Shown piece by piece: positions 26,521-35,731 of a DNA stretch of 49,419 bases. Source of the stretch: Myxococcota bacterium (lineage in GTDB: Bacteria; Myxococcota_C; UBA6777). The stretch lies in the NCBI GenBank assembly GCA_023150835.1, contig JAKLKB010000034.1:1-49419 (forward strand), read 5' to 3'. The notes below the pieces were generated by a model. The model was not told the origin of the DNA. It did no database searches and saw nothing but the letters and a program-made list of their open reading frames with translations. Position 1 is the stretch's first letter; every line of letters starts with the position of its first letter. Both the position numbers and the translations under genes were made by a program.

Positions 26521-28578
26521 TCAGAGTTGTTCGACAAGGCGGAAGACAGCGCGGCGCAACGAAGGGGCAAGAGGGCGGAGGATCTGCCAAGCAAAAGAGC
26601 GTTGAAGAGGTGCAAGAGCATCCAGCCAGATCAAGCGCCAGACAGGGAGGGTGTGCAAACAAAGCGTGCTTTTCTGGGGAAGGAGAGGGGCAGTTTCGTT
26701 GTAAGGGCGAGCGTTTTTGTCGAGCAACAAGTGGTAGCGAAGTTCTTGTCCGTCATCTGTGCTGCGAGAACCGATCTCAAAGGCTTTTGCGTAAGCAAGC
26801 ATCGGAAATTGTGCGAGTTGCTTTTTGGAAAGAAAGCAACGCAACAAAAAAGCGAGACGAGCGTGAGAAACGTGTGCGTTGCGCCAAACTTCTTCTTGAA
26901 ACAAGCTGTCCGAAGGAAAAGCATCTCGTTGTGGGGGAGTGGTGGCTCGCTGTTCTTGTGCGATCCATGTGCCGAGTAGACGGGGGCTATTGGAAAGAAA
27001 CCAACGTCCCGCATCCCAAGCGAGCGCAAGTGGTGGGTGTTTATCCGGCCACCAGAGGCGGAGCGGCCACGCATCTTGCATTGGAAGCCCCGAACCCAAG
27101 GGGGCTTCGACGATATCTTTCAGTTCATGAAGGATATCTTTCCATAATTCGCGCTGCCACGCATCCCACTGACCAGCCAATAAAATGCCGTGCGGCGCAA
27201 GTCCACCAGAAGCCGATGGATCGGTTTGTTTTGCAGGTGTCTCCGTTTTGGGAGGCGGCTCCAACCACAAGATGCGTCGGCCTTTTGTGAGCCAGCGCAA
27301 AAGATGCGCAGCCGTGTCTTGTTGCCACAACCACCCTCCTCCCACAAGCAGCCCGCGCCGCAAAAGAACCGTCCCAAGAGCCTTGTGCAGTGAGGAGTAC
27401 AGGGCTTTTTCAAGCGGCATACGTTGCAACAACGGCCACCAGATCGGATCGTCTTCTGAAGATGAAGACGGCGCTCTGTTGGATGTTTCGGGTATTTTTT
27501 TGCGGATGGATTTCAACATCTCGGCGGAGAATTGGGCCAGTAGGGCTGCAAGGGTCGTGGAAGGCCGAGCCTGCCCTTGGAGGGAAACAAAGAGGGTGTC
27601 CTGCGGAAACAATGTTCCAAGCTGCGAGAGTTCTTGTTTGGAGGGGAGGGATTGTGCCTTTTGCGCCTGAAGAGTCGCCGCATCGGGCAACACGACTTCT
27701 TGAAATTGCACGCGGTCGATGCCAAGAAAAAGAGCCGCCAAGAGCGCCCGATACCGCTGGAGTTGCAAACGCAACATCTCCCATGTGGGGCGTTTTTGAA
27801 AAATGCCCCACAAAGGCTCTTTCATCCACGCCGCAAACGTCGGTGGATGCAGGAAAAAAGCGATCTGGGCGTTGGTTTGTACGCGATCTTCGAGCCACAA
27901 TCGGCCTTGTAGAGCAGTGCTAGAAGAGACTTGATCGAGCAAAGGGCGTATCACGGACGACCACAACATCTGCCGAGTTTGCGGAGCAAAAACAGCCGAA
28001 CGATGGGGCAGCGGACACAAAACAAGACCACCACCATACAAGACCAAGACCCATGCAGGCCCTTGGTGGCCCAACAGCCAAAAAGAGACCGTCCCACCGT
28101 AGTTTTCCTCAAAAAATTGCAAGCTCTCACGAGAAGCAGAAAAAGCGCGTCGAAGCGTAAATCGCGTAAAGAAGGACGTTTGCACAGGCAACGAGATCGC
28201 CAGACGCAGACGCTTTAACGGCTCAAGCAGCGCACCTTCGGGCAATTGGACAGCATCAAGGGGAGCCGAAAAAGGCTGTTTTGCAAGCACAACGGTCACG
28301 GTAAAACCACGCTGCCACCGTACGCCCAACATCCGCGCAACGTTGCCATCAAGATAACCGATCGCCCGTTCGATGCGTCGTATCGGTACACCTCGGAGGA
28401 TACGACGCTGCGAGAGTTGCTTGAGCAAAGACACCAGCGAATCCAGTCGACGCACCTGCACTTGTGCAAAGATCCCTTCGGCGGATCGGTCGGCAGCTTG
28501 GGCGTATCCTTGCACCGCCCACAACCACAGACTCAAACCAACCACACCACCATGCCCAAACCACCGACGCCAAGACAT
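26521..28578 (-). CDS. large secreted protein of unknown function
   Basis: This encodes 685 aa. The ATG at 28578 (GAGG at 8 nt) opens a signal peptide (WFGHGGVVGLSLWLWAVQGYAQA). The mature protein has no cysteine clusters and no catalytic motif I can name. It reads like a large two- or three-domain alpha/beta periplasmic protein with several LxxLLxQLS and WLLGHQGPAWVLVLYGG type strands. It resembles, only loosely, the DUF3352-type proteins. It is the third gene of a minus-strand group behind the AMIN-like and macroglobulin-like genes. The longer frame upstream of 28578 is repeat-derived. Confidence 0.7.
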   Translation of the reverse strand: MSWRRWFGHGGVVGLSLWLWAVQGYAQAADRSAEGIFAQVQVRRLDSLVSLLKQLSQRRILRGVPIRRIERAIGYLDGNVARMLGVRWQRGFTVTVVLAKQPFSAPLDAVQLPEGALLEPLKRLRLAISLPVQTSFFTRFTLRRAFSASRESLQFFEENYGGTVSFWLLGHQGPAWVLVLYGGGLVLCPLPHRSAVFAPQTRQMLWSSVIRPLLDQVSSSTALQGRLWLEDRVQTNAQIAFFLHPPTFAAWMKEPLWGIFQKRPTWEMLRLQLQRYRALLAALFLGIDRVQFQEVVLPDAATLQAQKAQSLPSKQELSQLGTLFPQDTLFVSLQGQARPSTTLAALLAQFSAEMLKSIRKKIPETSNRAPSSSSEDDPIWWPLLQRMPLEKALYSSLHKALGTVLLRRGLLVGGGWLWQQDTAAHLLRWLTKGRRILWLEPPPKTETPAKQTDPSASGGLAPHGILLAGQWDAWQRELWKDILHELKDIVEAPLGSGLPMQDAWPLRLWWPDKHPPLALAWDAGRWFLSNSPRLLGTWIAQEQRATTPPQRDAFPSDSLFQEEVWRNAHVSHARLAFLLRCFLSKKQLAQFPMLAYAKAFEIGSRSTDDGQELRYHLLLDKNARPYNETAPLLPQKSTLCLHTLPVWRLIWLDALAPLQRSFAWQILRPLAPSLRRAVFRLVEQL

Positions 28579-28593
28579 CCTCAAAACCTCGTG

Positions 28594-28718
28594 TTGTGTG
28601 TTGTGGGGAGTGGGACAACGCCCGACACATCTCTCCAACAAGTCGCTCCTGACCGAGTTTACGGCGACGGGTGTGACGAGAACAATCACCACGCCCGACG
28701 CCTCTCTCCAACAAGTCG
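28594..28718 (-). repeat. dispersed repeat fragment with internal direct repeat
   Basis: The 148-bp gap between the macroglobulin-like gene and the next gene contains TTGTGGGGAGTGGGACAACG, related to the repeat palindrome. It also holds two copies of CTCTCCAACAAGTCGC about 73 bp apart, each preceded by CGCCCGAC. A related CTATCCAACAAGCCAC occurs at the edge of the copy near 26500. Confidence 0.6.
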
Positions 28719-28726
28719 CAGCGGTC

Positions 28727-31700
28727 TCAACCAAAGAGCTTCCGACGGAAACCGCCCATCCAAGGGGTTGTTTTGCGACGACGGCTTCCGGGCGGCCAAA
28801 CCGTGATCAAACGATGGAACAACGCAGCCCCACGTTCGGGCTGCATCGTATTGATCAGCCGCACGCCCCAATGTTGGCCGCCGATCTCACCGTTGGGTTG
28901 AAGCGTTGCTTTTGCCGCAAGCAACGATACTTCGAGGCGACTCTTTCCATCGAACGGCAGCCGAAGGCACGATTGATCGACGGCAGCCTCCAAACCCACC
29001 AACGCAGGCGGCAGATACACTTCCAAGATATCCCCCGCAACGGGGCCTTGGGGCAAAGAAACCACCATCGTCAAACGAGCGCCTTGATCGACTTCGTAGG
29101 CTTCCTCGCGCAAACCGCCTTGTACCACGAGGAGTTGTACTTCCCACGTCGCCTCGCGCAAAAACTCCTTGAGGGAGATCTCTACGGTACGTTGCGCCAC
29201 CAAAGAAGCCGCTCCTTTGAGGATCTTGAGCGTATCGACGACTTGATCGATCGGGATCTCGGTGCCGTCGCAGATCTGCTGATTGACCTCCAAAGCGCTC
29301 TCTTCGGCAGACGGCCACCAACGCGCCAGACTATCGAGAACGCTCAACAAAGCGGCGTTATCGCGCATCGAAGCAAAGGAAAAATCCGATTGAAGATCGC
29401 GTGTGAGAACATTCACGATCTGCAAGCCGCGCATCTGATGGGACTTTTCGCTACTTGCCAAAAGCAAAGCTCCTGCAAACGCCGTCTCGACGCGGTTCAA
29501 GATGCGTCCTTGCTCGTCTGCAAAGATCGCTGGCTGTTCCCCAAGACGCTTTTCGATCTCCCACAAGGCTTCTTGGCGGCGGATCGGAGAAGAATCGAGC
29601 GAAAAGACACGAAAAGCATCGCGACATCCGCGCATTCGATTCGGCAAGGCTTCCATCTGTAAGCTGCGCGCCGCCTTGTCCACAAGCGCCTGCACATCGT
29701 CTCGCCAAGGCCCTCCGCCACTCCACAACAGCGTTTCCCACAACAACAACACGGCTTCTTCAGCCAATGCCGGAATAATCGGGCCTTTGGGTTGCGACAA
29801 AAAGCCGCGTTCGGGCTGATAAAGCTGCCTCAACCGAGCAAAACTCTCCAACGCGGATTGTTGGGCTTTTTGCGCGACGCTCGCCTCTTCGGAGCGCAAC
29901 GCCAACCAAGCCGCAGCGCGCAAACGTGCGGCCTCTTCGGCGCACGTTCCCGAGGGTTGCGCAAGCATGACTTCGCACACTTGGTTGAGCATCCATCTCG
30001 GCCCAAGGAAAGGATAGACTTCTTGAATTCCTGCATCCCTTCGAGAAAAAGAAGCACCTTCAGGCATCCACAAGAGGCTTTTTCGGGTCGTTCGCTGTTG
30101 CGCCCAAGGCAAGATCTCGGCCTCGACAGTATCGAGGATATCACCGTTTGCGTCCGCAAGAGAAGCGCGATAGCGCCCGGGTTTTCCGACAAATTGCAGA
30201 GAATGAGACGGCCCTCGCAAGGTTGCAGCCCCTGCGATCTCACGCCCATCACGCCACAAAGAGGCTTCTTGATCGTCTCGCCACAGCGCAACATGCACCT
30301 CGGATTGATCGGTCATCACGACCAGATCGCACGCGATACTATCGTCGTGATGCGCCATCACAGGCACGCTGATCTCGACAAAACTCGGCATCTGCACATC
30401 CACGAGCCGATGCGCATAGCGCCAAGAAAGGCCGTCCAAACGCAAGGCTTCGATGCGATAGCGCGCTTGTGTATCGCCGACGGGGATCTCCAACAGGGCC
30501 TTCCCTTGGACGGGTACGAGTCCCGCGTACAACAACGATCCGAAATGCTCGGCACTTGGCTGAGGTGGCCGCCAGCCATCGGGAAAAGGCGCGGGTTCTT
30601 CCTCTTCTTCGTTGCTTTGCGCGCCTCGCTTTTGCCCAAGGACTTGCAACAACGCCTCTTCTTGCCAACCAAGGCGCATCCCCTGAAGAACTTCGGCCAG
30701 ACAACCCTTGAGACTTTCTGCCGGTCCCCACGGTGTTTGTTCTTCTTCTTCCTCGATCACGCGCAAAAACACGGGCACCAACGCATCTTCCGTCGTCTCG
30801 ATCTGGATACGTAAGGTCTCGTCGGGATGCAGCGCGTCGGGTGCTTGAAGACGCAAAGGACGCGGTTCTACCGCCACCATCGTCGCCCATCCTTCCCACG
30901 GCTTGCCCTCCAAAAATCCGCCCACGCACACGACTCCAAGCGGCGATGGGATCGACAACGTCACAGGATCGTCAGGATCGAGCGCCTCCCAAGTGTGGGT
31001 CGTTGCGCTCCCTCGGGCGGGATCAAGGATCACCACCATCACTTGTTCGAGCGGCTGCAAGACTTGCAGCATCACCTGATCGGTCGCCACCGATTCCAAC
31101 AAGATCGGGCTTTCCTCTTCTTCGGGTAGATAGGCCGATTCAAAACCAAGCCCGGGATCGGCCTCCCCACCATCCCAACGCCAGATCTGCATCATCCCCA
31201 ACGGATTGATCACAAACGGCTTTTCAGCCTCGCCCTCTTTGGGCTTGGACAACGACAAAAAGCACCGCCGCTCTGGCTCGGCGATCGATTGAAACTCCAA
31301 CGAAAACGGCCCGTCACCAAGCAACGGAAGCTCCCCCGCGACCCGCCCGCCTCCATCCGCACGAAAGATATTCCCTGTCATCGGCCTTGCGGGTTCCTGC
31401 CCTTCGTCGATCAAGTTCACGCCGACTTCGCCCTGAAACGGCGCGCCAAACGCCTCCAACTTTGCAACAAACACCAACAGCGTCCCTTTCTGCGTAGTGG
31501 GCTGCTTGTAATGTTGCACCAGCGTTCCAGTCAAAAGCTCCACCCGAGGCCGTGCCACCACAAATGTCGCACGCGGTCCTTCCGCCCCCAAACGTAGCTG
31601 ATACTCGCCTGCTGGGATCCCTTGTAACGCTGTCAGTCCGATCCCAAAAGCGTCGATGGATACGGGTTGTTCGCCGATCTTGCGTCCCGCCTCCAACAAA

Positions 31701-32104
31701 CGCAGCGTGATCTCTTTTCCTTGCGCCATCGGATCAAAGATCACCACGCGCACCGTATCCCGATGTTCGAGATAACGCGGTCGATCCGTCCACAACGAAG
31801 CAAGCCCCCGACGTGGGATCTGCCTTCGCTGCACGCGCACCCCCGGCAACGTCAGCGCCCCGTGACCCCACATCGAAAAGATCCGTGGCCCCACAGGCTG
31901 CTCGATCCCTGCCGCCCCTAGCACCGATGCGATCGTCGGTGATTCATCCCATCCTCCGCGCAAAAAAGCGAAGCTATGGCCCAAAACAAGGTCTTGTCCT
32001 AACTCTCCCACCAACGCCACCCCGCCCGCCATATAATGAAAAGAGGGCTGCTTTCGCGACCAAGCCTCATGATAGATCAAACCTTTTCCTTGCGTATGCG
32101 CCAT
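28727..32104 (-). CDS. alpha-2-macroglobulin-like protein with degenerate thioester motif
   Basis: This encodes 1125 aa. The ATG at 32104 has GAGGAG at 8 nt. An MG2-type domain is visible near the N-terminus (SLWTDRPRYLEHRDTVRVV). More beta-sandwich domains follow, including FVEISVPVMAHHDDSIACDL. Next comes an all-helical segment like the thioester domain, with MLAQPSGTC721AEEAARLR and LYQPERGFLSQPKG, and a C-terminal beta domain. In true macroglobulins the site is C-x-E-Q; here it is C-A-E-E, so a Cys-Gln thioester should not form. No signal peptide or lipobox is visible, which is odd for this family. It is flanked by secreted-protein genes in the same direction. Confidence 0.72.
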   Translation of the reverse strand: MAHTQGKGLIYHEAWSRKQPSFHYMAGGVALVGELGQDLVLGHSFAFLRGGWDESPTIASVLGAAGIEQPVGPRIFSMWGHGALTLPGVRVQRRQIPRRGLASLWTDRPRYLEHRDTVRVVIFDPMAQGKEITLRLLEAGRKIGEQPVSIDAFGIGLTALQGIPAGEYQLRLGAEGPRATFVVARPRVELLTGTLVQHYKQPTTQKGTLLVFVAKLEAFGAPFQGEVGVNLIDEGQEPARPMTGNIFRADGGGRVAGELPLLGDGPFSLEFQSIAEPERRCFLSLSKPKEGEAEKPFVINPLGMMQIWRWDGGEADPGLGFESAYLPEEEESPILLESVATDQVMLQVLQPLEQVMVVILDPARGSATTHTWEALDPDDPVTLSIPSPLGVVCVGGFLEGKPWEGWATMVAVEPRPLRLQAPDALHPDETLRIQIETTEDALVPVFLRVIEEEEEQTPWGPAESLKGCLAEVLQGMRLGWQEEALLQVLGQKRGAQSNEEEEEPAPFPDGWRPPQPSAEHFGSLLYAGLVPVQGKALLEIPVGDTQARYRIEALRLDGLSWRYAHRLVDVQMPSFVEISVPVMAHHDDSIACDLVVMTDQSEVHVALWRDDQEASLWRDGREIAGAATLRGPSHSLQFVGKPGRYRASLADANGDILDTVEAEILPWAQQRTTRKSLLWMPEGASFSRRDAGIQEVYPFLGPRWMLNQVCEVMLAQPSGTCAEEAARLRAAAWLALRSEEASVAQKAQQSALESFARLRQLYQPERGFLSQPKGPIIPALAEEAVLLLWETLLWSGGGPWRDDVQALVDKAARSLQMEALPNRMRGCRDAFRVFSLDSSPIRRQEALWEIEKRLGEQPAIFADEQGRILNRVETAFAGALLLASSEKSHQMRGLQIVNVLTRDLQSDFSFASMRDNAALLSVLDSLARWWPSAEESALEVNQQICDGTEIPIDQVVDTLKILKGAASLVAQRTVEISLKEFLREATWEVQLLVVQGGLREEAYEVDQGARLTMVVSLPQGPVAGDILEVYLPPALVGLEAAVDQSCLRLPFDGKSRLEVSLLAAKATLQPNGEIGGQHWGVRLINTMQPERGAALFHRLITVWPPGSRRRKTTPWMGGFRRKLFG

Positions 32105-32169
32105 CTCCGCAACTCCTCCACACCGTCCGCATCGTGTTGTGATCAAACTAGCCCATCACGCAACAAACT

Positions 32170-34227
32170 TCAAAGCCTGTTTTTTGGTGCCGCACGCTCC
32201 AACGGAACCAAGCGCTCTAACACATCGATCAACGTAGGCGAACGCTTCCAGCGCATTCGGCGCTTGACCGCTGGAACACCTCGTATCATCGATGTTTTTT
32301 GGGAGGCCCGCACCATCGACGTTTTTTGGGAGGCCCGCACCATCGACGTTTTTTGGGAGACCCGCACCATCGACGTTTTTTGGGAGGCCCGCACCATCGA
32401 CGTTTTTTGATAAGGCGGATACTGCCTCTTTTTTGCCTGATGGCGCTCACGCACCGCCTGTTCAACCTTGATCTCATCGGACGATCGGGGATTTGGCTTG
32501 TGATGCGTTGACAAACTCACCTTTCCAACAAAGCGCTCCGATCGCCGCTTTTCTTCAAAACGAATCATGGCGTCCCATCGTGTCCGAGCCTCTAACCACA
32601 CAGCGCGATCGAAAAACCTAGAACGCTCGAACGTTCGTCCTACAACATCGGAGGTTTCGGAATGTTGCGACGTCCTCCAAAGATCGCCGTGTTGTTGTTC
32701 GGTATGCTTTTTTAGCCAGCGCGGCATCACGAGCCAAACATCGCCTTGAGGGGACACCGTCGCTTTGTCACCCCCCACAAACCAAGGGCCTCTTGCTTCG
32801 ATCTCGCGCAACCATCGCCGCCAAAAAGCTCGACGAAGTCCCCGTATGATCGGCCCCAAAGAGGTCGTCCCCCGAGATTCCGAAAGGCTCGCCGAGTTGG
32901 TATGGTATGGCGTTTGAGCGGGGCCTTGAAGTGCAGCCTTCGACGGCGAGCGCGAGCGCATCACCCCCGAAGAAACCTTTGGTGCCGATGTTCTAGGCTT
33001 TGGCACAGGCGGCGTCCAGTTCGGTATCCAGATCGCCTCGTTGAGCAAAAGCACTTCCGGCTTTTTTGAGAGCCTCAACCATGCGTCCCAAAAATCAGGC
33101 GGTTCGAGATGTCGTTGTTCCAACCAAGGCGATGATTCTCCTACAATCACGGGCAAAAACATCACAGAGATTTCTTTCTTCCACAGGCGCTGTTGCATCC
33201 GCAAAAAGGCAGCGAGCCGCTGGTACTTTTGTAAAGCCGCTTTTCGCAACCAACGCTGCAATCGCTGTGTTACGATTCTCTTCGGATGCAGCGCCGACTC
33301 TTCTTGCCACGCTTCTGCTCGACCATCCGAAACAGCCTGATATCGGGCCAATCGAGCAGACAACCGCTCCATTCGCACAACGAACAACGCGATAACCCGC
33401 TTTGCTTGCTCGAACTCGGACATTCGTTCTGTTTTCGACAGCGAGCCAGCAGCAATCAAAAACATCGAAGCATCAGCATAATGGGATCGGGTGAGGGTTC
33501 GGTGAACTAAGTATGCTCGCTCTTTTTCACGTTGCATCCGCTCTTTTTCACGTTGCATCCGCTCTTTTTCACGTTGCATCCGCTCTTTTTCGCTCTGCTG
33601 AGCAAGGAGTGCGGTGTTGTGTTGGGGAGGTAGATGTGTTGGGGTTGGCAGTTTGTCACGGAGCATCGGCGATTTTAGTGTACTGTGTGAGATGCCGTGG
33701 GCTCCCTCAGAAAACAGCGTATCTCCTCGCTGCCTCTGGTAAAGAGCCAACCAAGGCAAGGTACGCATCGCGGGTGGATCGATGCGCAAGATCCACCCGC
33801 TTTGTCGTGAGGTTCGGATCTGGTAACGCACCACACTGCGGAATTGAAAGATCCACCGCACCATCCGCTGCCGTCCAGCACGATAAGCAAGCCGTCGGAA
33901 ACCGAGCATCCACCTAGGCCACACCTTTGGCCAAAGCTCTCCCGTAGTGACCGCTGCAACAGGCATCTCCAACACCAATCGTTCGGGTCGAACCAACGAA
34001 TACACCACCAGATTCGATTTTTCTTGCAAAGGCAGCACACACTCCCATGCCCGCTCCTGTGCGTGGGCGCTGCCCACTCCAACCACACCCCAGAACAAAC
34101 AACACCACCCCGTACTCTTTTTTTTCCACAGCTTCGCCCAAAGCCATGCGATCGCCACGCCCATCCACCTACAACATCCGACAAAAAACCACCCCCTCAA
34201 CCAGACCTCCCCACATCGCCTTTGCAT
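32170..34227 (-). CDS. AMIN-like domain protein with in-frame repeats, envelope
   Basis: This encodes about 685 aa. The start is uncertain: ATG 34227 (AAGGA at 9 nt) or ATG 34164. Either way a signal peptide ends near GVVGVGSAHA. The first mature domain (residues ~75-170) resembles AMIN: VVYSLVRPERLVLEMPV, then LGFRRLAYRAGRQRMVRWIF and WILRIDPP. AMIN domains target proteins to cell-wall or outer-membrane sites. The rest is very basic and low in recognised motifs. It contains a MQREKER repeat (33520-33591) and, at the C-terminus, an ASQKTSMVR repeat (32286-32408). It heads the group containing the macroglobulin-like gene (65 bp gap). Confidence 0.68.
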   Translation of the reverse strand: MQRRCGEVWLRGWFFVGCCRWMGVAIAWLWAKLWKKKSTGWCCLFWGVVGVGSAHAQERAWECVLPLQEKSNLVVYSLVRPERLVLEMPVAAVTTGELWPKVWPRWMLGFRRLAYRAGRQRMVRWIFQFRSVVRYQIRTSRQSGWILRIDPPAMRTLPWLALYQRQRGDTLFSEGAHGISHSTLKSPMLRDKLPTPTHLPPQHNTALLAQQSEKERMQREKERMQREKERMQREKERAYLVHRTLTRSHYADASMFLIAAGSLSKTERMSEFEQAKRVIALFVVRMERLSARLARYQAVSDGRAEAWQEESALHPKRIVTQRLQRWLRKAALQKYQRLAAFLRMQQRLWKKEISVMFLPVIVGESSPWLEQRHLEPPDFWDAWLRLSKKPEVLLLNEAIWIPNWTPPVPKPRTSAPKVSSGVMRSRSPSKAALQGPAQTPYHTNSASLSESRGTTSLGPIIRGLRRAFWRRWLREIEARGPWFVGGDKATVSPQGDVWLVMPRWLKKHTEQQHGDLWRTSQHSETSDVVGRTFERSRFFDRAVWLEARTRWDAMIRFEEKRRSERFVGKVSLSTHHKPNPRSSDEIKVEQAVRERHQAKKRQYPPYQKTSMVRASQKTSMVRVSQKTSMVRASQKTSMVRASQKTSMIRGVPAVKRRMRWKRSPTLIDVLERLVPLERAAPKNRL
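32286..32408. repeat. 27-bp in-frame tandem repeat, four full copies plus part
   Basis: Units start at 32286, 32313, 32340, 32367 and 32394 (the last one partial). The core on the plus strand is CATCGACGTTTTTTGGGAGG. They encode the 9-residue ASQKTSMVR units at the C-terminus of the AMIN-like protein. Copies differ at one or two bases. Confidence 0.92.
33520..33591. repeat. 21-bp in-frame tandem repeat, three copies plus part
   Basis: Units begin at 33520, 33541 and 33562, with a truncated one at 33583. The core CTCTTTTTCACGTTGCATCC encodes MQREKER on the minus strand, a short charged helix or coiled-coil stretch in the AMIN-like protein. The three full copies are identical. Confidence 0.92.
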
Positions 34228-34331
34228 TTTATCGCGTCCTTGTGCTGTCGTACGCATACAGAATGTGCAGGCTCTCAAAATAAATTTGCTCAAAGGCTTG
34301 AAACATCCGAACAAACAGCCGAACGATCCGG

Positions 34332-34784
34332 TTACTGATACAGTTTATCAAGCGTCAGATCCACAGGCACACGAAACCCTTGGAGGTTGAGCGGCTGACT
34401 GTAAAAACCATAATGATCGCCGTTGGTGGGTAGATCTCCCCCTGAGTCGTCTTGATCGAGGTAAGCAAACAGATAGACCACCCCTCGCAAACTGCCTGTC
34501 TTGAGATCGTACAAATAGGGAGGCGTGCTCAACCCCGTCACTTGGACCTTTGCAAGAGGCTTTGCCGTCTCTTTGGGTCTTCCCAAACTCACGTTAAAAT
34601 CTGCGCTCGCAAACACGGAAACAACGATATAACGAGCTTTTCCAGACGGAAAGATCTCATTGCCCAAAGCGATCTTTCCGTTGATTCCGGGATCATCGTT
34701 TTGGTAGCCAAACCGACCACAAGACGCCACAACCATCGCCAAAAACACCCATACACTCGAACGAATCACACAACGCCAAACCAT
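34332..34784 (-). CDS. small lipoprotein, unknown function
   Basis: This encodes 150 aa. The ATG at 34784 has GGAGG at 7 nt. The signal sequence ends in a good lipobox (VVASC). The mature part has a beta-rich pattern with YIVVSVFASADFNVSLGRP and YLFAYLDQDDSGGDLPTNGDH. The latter resembles the Asp-rich loop of small transthyretin- or carboxypeptidase-regulatory-like domains. It lies 104 bp upstream of the AMIN-like gene and may share its transcript. Confidence 0.7.
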   Translation of the reverse strand: MVWRCVIRSSVWVFLAMVVASCGRFGYQNDDPGINGKIALGNEIFPSGKARYIVVSVFASADFNVSLGRPKETAKPLAKVQVTGLSTPPYLYDLKTGSLRGVVYLFAYLDQDDSGGDLPTNGDHYGFYSQPLNLQGFRVPVDLTLDKLYQ

Positions 34785-34909
34785 GTCGATGCCTCCACCA
34801 CAAATCCGCCCAAAAAAGCAAGCCGCTCGAAGCCTGCACAAAAGACCTTCAACGCGCCACTCTAACCAAGCGACCACCCCACGCAAGATGCGCGAATCTT
34901 CGGCCTAAG

Positions 34910-35686
34910 TCAAAGTTCTTTCGATTCTTTTGCCACAGCAAGCAGCGTTTTTTGTGCTTTCTCATCAAACGAAAGAGCCGCTCCTTCGGATGCTTTGACG
35001 GAACTCTCGATAGCCGAGCGCTTGGGATCGATCAAGGCGGATTCTGTTGTGGCCTCAAAAGAAGCGGCTTTTTTTCCTAGATTTCCCGAGATATTTGGCG
35101 TCTGCTCTTTGGCTTCTTGCGATGAGATCGGGGCCTCCGCTTGATCGGTCTGTGATGTCCCAGATGTGGGTTCTTTGCGATCCACACGGAGACGTTCAAT
35201 ATCGGGTTCGAGGCGCTGCCCCTCGCCTTGCGAACGAAAGCGAACCTTCATCTCGATCTCTAACGTGGTCCCGTCCATCGCCTTGCGAAGCTCTTTCCAT
35301 AGGTCCAATTGGCCCAAAAATCCTCGCAATTCGTGTGCGATGGCTTTGGATGTTTCGGTCTTCAAACGATCAGCTTGGGCCAACATCGCACGCGCCATCT
35401 CGCGTGCAACTTCGCGGGGGATCTTCGCCAGTTCTCGTGCAACTTCCCGAGATATCCACCCTCGACCGCTATCCTCGCGGCTTCCGCTTTCCCGATTCCC
35501 GCCTTCTTGCTGGCCGGCATCACGTGGGGGGTTCGTCTCACGCGTGCCGAACAACGAGCGTTTCACGAATTCAGGAACGTAAGCCTCCCAACCCTCCGAT
35601 GCACGCGGGTCCTGCCCATCTTCACGCTCATCGGGTTCGGCCTCGTTACGCCAACCTTCAGGATCCCAGTTGTCTTTTTTTGCCAT
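34910..35686 (-). CDS. hydrophilic protein with amphipathic helix region, unknown
   Basis: This encodes 258 aa. It has no signal peptide and is cytoplasmic by composition. The N-terminus is acidic (WDPEGWRNEAEPDEREDGQD), followed by YVPEFVKRSLFG. A long amphipathic helix runs around residues 75-135 (SREVARELAKIPREVAREMA and continuing), then a short beta segment (LEIEMKVRFR). The last ~95 residues are Ser/Glu/Thr-rich and probably disordered. The pattern is loosely phasin-like, but I would not assign it. It has GGAG upstream of the ATG and is 45 bp from the next lipoprotein gene. Confidence 0.6.
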   Translation of the reverse strand: MAKKDNWDPEGWRNEAEPDEREDGQDPRASEGWEAYVPEFVKRSLFGTRETNPPRDAGQQEGGNRESGSREDSGRGWISREVARELAKIPREVAREMARAMLAQADRLKTETSKAIAHELRGFLGQLDLWKELRKAMDGTTLEIEMKVRFRSQGEGQRLEPDIERLRVDRKEPTSGTSQTDQAEAPISSQEAKEQTPNISGNLGKKAASFEATTESALIDPKRSAIESSVKASEGAALSFDEKAQKTLLAVAKESKEL

Positions 35687-35731
35687 CCCTTCGCTCCCAT
35701 CGACTGTTGCGGGCTGTCCATCTCGCGTTGT

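Noticed and set aside
26343-27290. Plus-strand ORFs opposite the large secreted protein
   Set aside because: They start in a dispersed repeat and continue antisense to a gene with signal peptide and ribosome-binding site.
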